Assembly (NCBI GenBank): GCA_003512955.1
Contig: DOTG01000028.1
Location: 124,001 to 188,000, forward strand
Source of the DNA: Marinilabiliales bacterium
GTDB taxonomy: Bacteria > Bacteroidota > Bacteroidia > Bacteroidales > SZUA-534
Direction: 5' to 3'
Length of the DNA stretch: 64,000 nucleotides
Shown here: positions 60,997-64,000 of the stretch, piece after piece
How positions within the stretch are numbered: the first letter of the stretch is position 1
Layout: each line of letters starts with the position of its first letter
Translations under genes and position numbers: made by a program
The notes under the pieces: generated by a model
Seen by the model: the letters and a program-made list of their open reading frames with translations, nothing else
What the model was told of the DNA's origin: nothing
Database searches by the model: none

Positions 60997-61620
60997 TTAA
61001 ATAGATTCCAGAAAATGGATAATAATGTCAACACTTTTATCAATCCCTATTTTGCCGGTATCAATACAAAGGTCAAATTGTCTTGCATCGGTCCATTTCA
61101 TTCCAGTATATTCCTCAATAAAGCAGGCCCTTTCTTTATCGGTACGGGTAATCATTTCTAAAGCCTCTTTTTCAGATACTTTGTACATATCTTGAATCCG
61201 TTTTCCTCTGAAGGCGGTATCGGCGTGCAAAAATACACTGACCCGGTTGGTATGTTTCCGTAGAATATGAAAACCACAACGGCCGATGATAACAGCAGAT
61301 TGTTCGCTGGCTATATGTTTTATAATTTCCGACTCAGTGTTAAATAATTCAAAGGTAGTTGGCTGAATCAATTTGGGGTTTAGATAGGCATCCGTGGCGT
61401 ATTTGCTAATTTGGAAGTAGGTTTCCCAAAACGACTGCAATTTTTCCTCCTGTTGCTCTAAATCCTTTTCTAAAACCGATAGTTTCTCGGCTGCTATACC
61501 AAGAATTTCACGGTCGGCGTAATAAATATTCAGTTTTTTTGCCAGTTGTTGCCCGACATAGGCTCCCCCGCTACCAATCTGGCGGCTAATTGTAATTACG
61601 AAAGGTTTTGACCGATCCAT
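60997..61620 (-). CDS. cytidylate kinase-like family protein
   Basis: 207 residues. P-loop near the start (ITISRQIGSGGAYVGQQLAKKL) followed by NIYYADREILGIAAEKL and VIIGRCGFHIL, then the basic lid region RVSVFLHADTAFRGKRIQDM, in the layout of the cytidylate_kin2 family (PF13189). These are phosphotransferases of the nucleotide kinase fold, whose true substrates in Bacteroidota are mostly undefined. It is a single gene with its own A+T-rich leader. Confidence 0.88.
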   Translation of the reverse strand: MDRSKPFVITISRQIGSGGAYVGQQLAKKLNIYYADREILGIAAEKLSVLEKDLEQQEEKLQSFWETYFQISKYATDAYLNPKLIQPTTFELFNTESEIIKHIASEQSAVIIGRCGFHILRKHTNRVSVFLHADTAFRGKRIQDMYKVSEKEALEMITRTDKERACFIEEYTGMKWTDARQFDLCIDTGKIGIDKSVDIIIHFLESI

Positions 61621-61915
61621 CTTTACCTCCTGCTTTAAAGTAATTTTTTAGAACGTAATAAGTATTATAAATTTAAGGAATTACAACGAAAATTGGGCAA
61701 AACAGGGGGCATTTTTCTATAACAATTTTAGTCGCTTGGTATAATTTAAACAGGCGTTTCAATACCGTAAAACTAAGTCCGTTCATTCTCCCTATGGAGG
61801 ATTAAAAATGAAATCGGTGTAATAAGTGTCCCAAAAATATAATGTCACTAATTCCAAAATATTCGTCTTTGCGCGAGAATAAAGTTCCGCACCCCGTGAT
61901 ACGCAACAAAAACCT

Positions 61916-64000
61916 TTACACTTTCATGATATAATCAATCAGGTTCACATCGCGTTCCAAATCCAGTTTTTTGCGTAACCGGTACCTGCTGATTTCGAGT
62001 CCACGGATAGAGACGTTGATCAACGGGGCAATTTCCTTTGTTGAAAGGTTCATCCGTAGATAGGCACACAACCTGATTTCCTTTGGAGTCAATTCCGGGT
62101 GCCGTTCCTTCAGCCGGGTGATAAAATCCTGATGCACCCTTTCAAAATACTTATCGAACACCTTGTAGTTTTGGTCGTTCTTCATAGTAGAATCAATGCG
62201 GATGGTAATCTGCTTTAAGTCCTGTTTCACCGCATCGCTTTTTGCTTTTTCTGAAACAACCAGGAGTTCTTTCTTCAAGCTGTTCAGGAGTTTGTTCTTT
62301 TGTATCAGGTTCATTGTCGAGTTGGCCAGTTCCATGTTTTTGTGCCGCATCTCGCTTTTCAGTTTTTCTTGTTCAAGCTGTTCAATCTTTTCTTCCGATT
62401 GTTTTACCTCTTCTTTAAACTGTTGCTCTTTCGACACCAGTTCCATGCTATGTTTCTGCTTTTCAATCCTTCGGGTTTTCTCAATCTTGTGTTTATAATA
62501 AATGAGGTTAACCAAAATGCTGGTTATAAAGGCTACAATATAAAAGATGTAAGCTACTAGGCTCCGATAAATAGGAGGCTTTACCGTAAAAGGGTATTTA
62601 TAAACCACACTTTCGGTTTCATAAATATTCTTGGCCTTAACCTCAAAAGTATATTTTCCTTCTTTTAGGTTGGTATATTCTTTAAAATTGATGTCGTTCC
62701 AATCAGACCATTCCTCATCAAAGCCCACCAGGCGGTAAGAGTGCCGTATCTGGTTGGCGGCTTCGTAAAAGGGGGTATAAAACTTAAACGAGATGGAATT
62801 ATATTTATAGGAAATGTTGGCATTTCTGCCCTCCAGGTTTATCCTCTGTTCGGTCAATTGGTTTTCCAATTCCTCGGTCTCTTTATTCCGGGTCTTGATT
62901 TTTATTTCGCTGATGTATGTGTGGTATTTAATGTTCTGCGCCTTGGTGGCCCCCAGCGAATAATGGAGCATTCCCTCTTTACTGCCAATAAAGGTGTTGT
63001 TTTTATCGTGGCTGTACACATTTTCGAACGAACCCGAAATAAAAAGTTTCTGTACCCGCATAAATGGATTGGTCACTTTAATATATGTTCCATCCTCCAT
63101 GAGCCGGAAAACCCCCATACCCGTTCTTGTAAAAAACCAAATATCACCACTAGATTCAACAATTAAATGTGAAATCCCTTTAATTCCGGTAAACATTGAG
63201 GTGAGCTCCTGGTTAAACTCAAATTGCCCGCGCGATGCATTAAAATTAAACAGGCTGTCGTTGGCCAACAGACAAAACTGATTTTTAATTGAAATCAAAC
63301 TGTAAGGAATCTCAGGCAACCCATCTTTTGAATCGTATTGATGAAAACCGATGACATTTTTAAAATCGCTTGAAAGGGTAACTTTAAAAACACCTTTTAA
63401 GCCGTGTGATATCCACAGGTTGTGGTTTTCATCGAACATCAACTCCCGGCACGATTCGTGAATTCCTTTTACAGCACCCAGGCTTTCCCATTTGCTGGTG
63501 GAAGAGTTCTTTTTGAAAAGCTCCAACCCAGAGTAATTACCACCAATAACATAACCCTCTTCCCACGGGACCTCTATAAAATCCCATCCCCCGGGGATCT
63601 GTGAAATGGGGACGGCTTTAAAATCTTCAATCAGAAATGTACCAAAGTTGTGGCCGCACCAGAGTTTTCCGTCCACCATCTTCAACTTCCAAACCTGACC
63701 CAGTGTTCCCGGGATTTTCGTGAATTTTGAATCCAGCAAATGTTCGTTGTCAATCTCATTGGTAGGTTTGGCAAACAACCCCTGGTTGGTTCCAATATAA
63801 AGAATGTTATTATGGATGATCGATGTATATGATGTTTCAATATCGTAGCTGTAATTCAGAATGGTAATGGGAGCGCTGACTTCAAGCATATCAATGCCAT
63901 TATCGAGCCCCAGCCAAAGATTTTTATAGTTATCGAAGTACATGCTCAACACAGTGTTGTTTTGCAACCCGCGCGAACGGTTCAGGTGTTGCACTACGTT
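61916..64000 (-). CDS. Y_Y_Y sensor / LuxR-type HTH regulator, N-terminus outside window
   Basis: Open to the right edge. About 694 residues are visible, and family members are usually 900-1000, so the signal peptide and first propeller blades are missing. The order is two-component-regulator-type propeller repeats (about 1-330), a Y_Y_Y domain at about 395-455 (SYRLVGFDEEWSDWNDINFK, then GKYTFEVKAKN), a membrane helix at about 475-497 and a coiled coil (500-600). A LuxR-type HTH closes it at about 630-690 (ELTPKEIRLCAYL, then STKEIAPLINVSIRGLEISR). No kinase or receiver is seen. The layout is that of one-component membrane regulators of Bacteroidota polysaccharide or nutrient loci. The GTG at 63994 is probably internal. 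Confidence 0.9.
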   Translation of the reverse strand, partial: NVVQHLNRSRGLQNNTVLSMYFDNYKNLWLGLDNGIDMLEVSAPITILNYSYDIETSYTSIIHNNILYIGTNQGLFAKPTNEIDNEHLLDSKFTKIPGTLGQVWKLKMVDGKLWCGHNFGTFLIEDFKAVPISQIPGGWDFIEVPWEEGYVIGGNYSGLELFKKNSSTSKWESLGAVKGIHESCRELMFDENHNLWISHGLKGVFKVTLSSDFKNVIGFHQYDSKDGLPEIPYSLISIKNQFCLLANDSLFNFNASRGQFEFNQELTSMFTGIKGISHLIVESSGDIWFFTRTGMGVFRLMEDGTYIKVTNPFMRVQKLFISGSFENVYSHDKNNTFIGSKEGMLHYSLGATKAQNIKYHTYISEIKIKTRNKETEELENQLTEQRINLEGRNANISYKYNSISFKFYTPFYEAANQIRHSYRLVGFDEEWSDWNDINFKEYTNLKEGKYTFEVKAKNIYETESVVYKYPFTVKPPIYRSLVAYIFYIVAFITSILVNLIYYKHKIEKTRRIEKQKHSMELVSKEQQFKEEVKQSEEKIEQLEQEKLKSEMRHKNMELANSTMNLIQKNKLLNSLKKELLVVSEKAKSDAVKQDLKQITIRIDSTMKNDQNYKVFDKYFERVHQDFITRLKERHPELTPKEIRLCAYLRMNLSTKEIAPLINVSIRGLEISRYRLRKKLDLERDVNLIDYIMKV

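Noticed and set aside
1..64000. rRNA, tRNA, prophage, integrase or insertion sequence genes
   Set aside because: I looked in every gap and at every large frame and saw no cloverleaf, rRNA, transposase, integrase or phage structural gene.

Overview
The window looks like a chromosomal segment of a fermentative Bacteroidota, probably from Bacteroidales or Marinilabiliales. The support is two giant C25 (gingipain-type) proteases with type IX secretion (T9SS) C-terminal domains, many small outer-membrane beta-barrels and SPII lipoproteins, and promoters of the Bacteroidota form TTTG-N19-21-TAnnTTTG. There are also paired acyl-phosphate pathways (butyrate kinase/phosphotransbutyrylase and acetate kinase/phosphotransacetylase). 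I saw no rRNA, tRNA, CRISPR array, prophage or intact insertion sequence. The G+C content looks moderate, with one clearly AT-richer patch at about 50.4-52.4 kb.

Layout. 0-5.4 kb: the end of an alpha-glucan phosphorylase and two large PAS/GAF histidine kinases. 5.4-16.6 kb: a FadL-type outer-membrane protein, a Tyr- then Ser-rich lipoprotein, proS and fmt. A GH16-like protein with a Lys where the catalytic acid/base should be, a cNMP-binding histidine kinase, a GNAT, a SlyD-like FKBP and the cold-shock/RRM pair follow. 16.7-30 kb: an M3 peptidase lipoprotein, a 52-residue ORF and two tandem C25 proteases of 1957 and about 1439 residues. A 15-bp hairpin encloses the start codon of the first-listed protease. 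30-35 kb: SanA-like, beta-barrels and an NfeD-SPFH-YccF group.

35.3-45.3 kb holds the most unusual locus. It is a co-directional run of an SBP-OmpA fusion, a vWA protein, a membrane-anchored SBP-OmpA fusion, a two-TM coiled-coil protein, a TelA-family protein, a soluble SBP, an ABC permease, an ABC ATPase and a SIMPL protein. I read it as an ABC importer built into an envelope-spanning, peptidoglycan-anchored assembly with a TelA/vWA module. Every component family is known, but the function of the combination is not evident to me.

45.4-64 kb: a tandem pair of zinc-ribbon proteins, an SDR, buk-ptb and two AT-rich genes, then pta-ackA. After these come a hybrid kinase whose receiver domain has lost all its catalytic residues, a GyrI-like gene with a possible A10 frameshift at its start, DUF3795, a YafY/WYL regulator, FRG and DUF4395. 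A 31-residue Cys-rich ORF with its own promoter and terminator, a cytidylate-kinase-like protein, and a truncated Y_Y_Y/HTH sensor-regulator finish the window.

Two families of intergenic repeats cross the window: a MITE-like element with GTATCAAGAT ends (19.0 and 58.0 kb, inverted relative to each other) and a set of palindromes around GTCAYCNGGTGAAT (34.6, 42.6, 47.1 and 58.0 kb).
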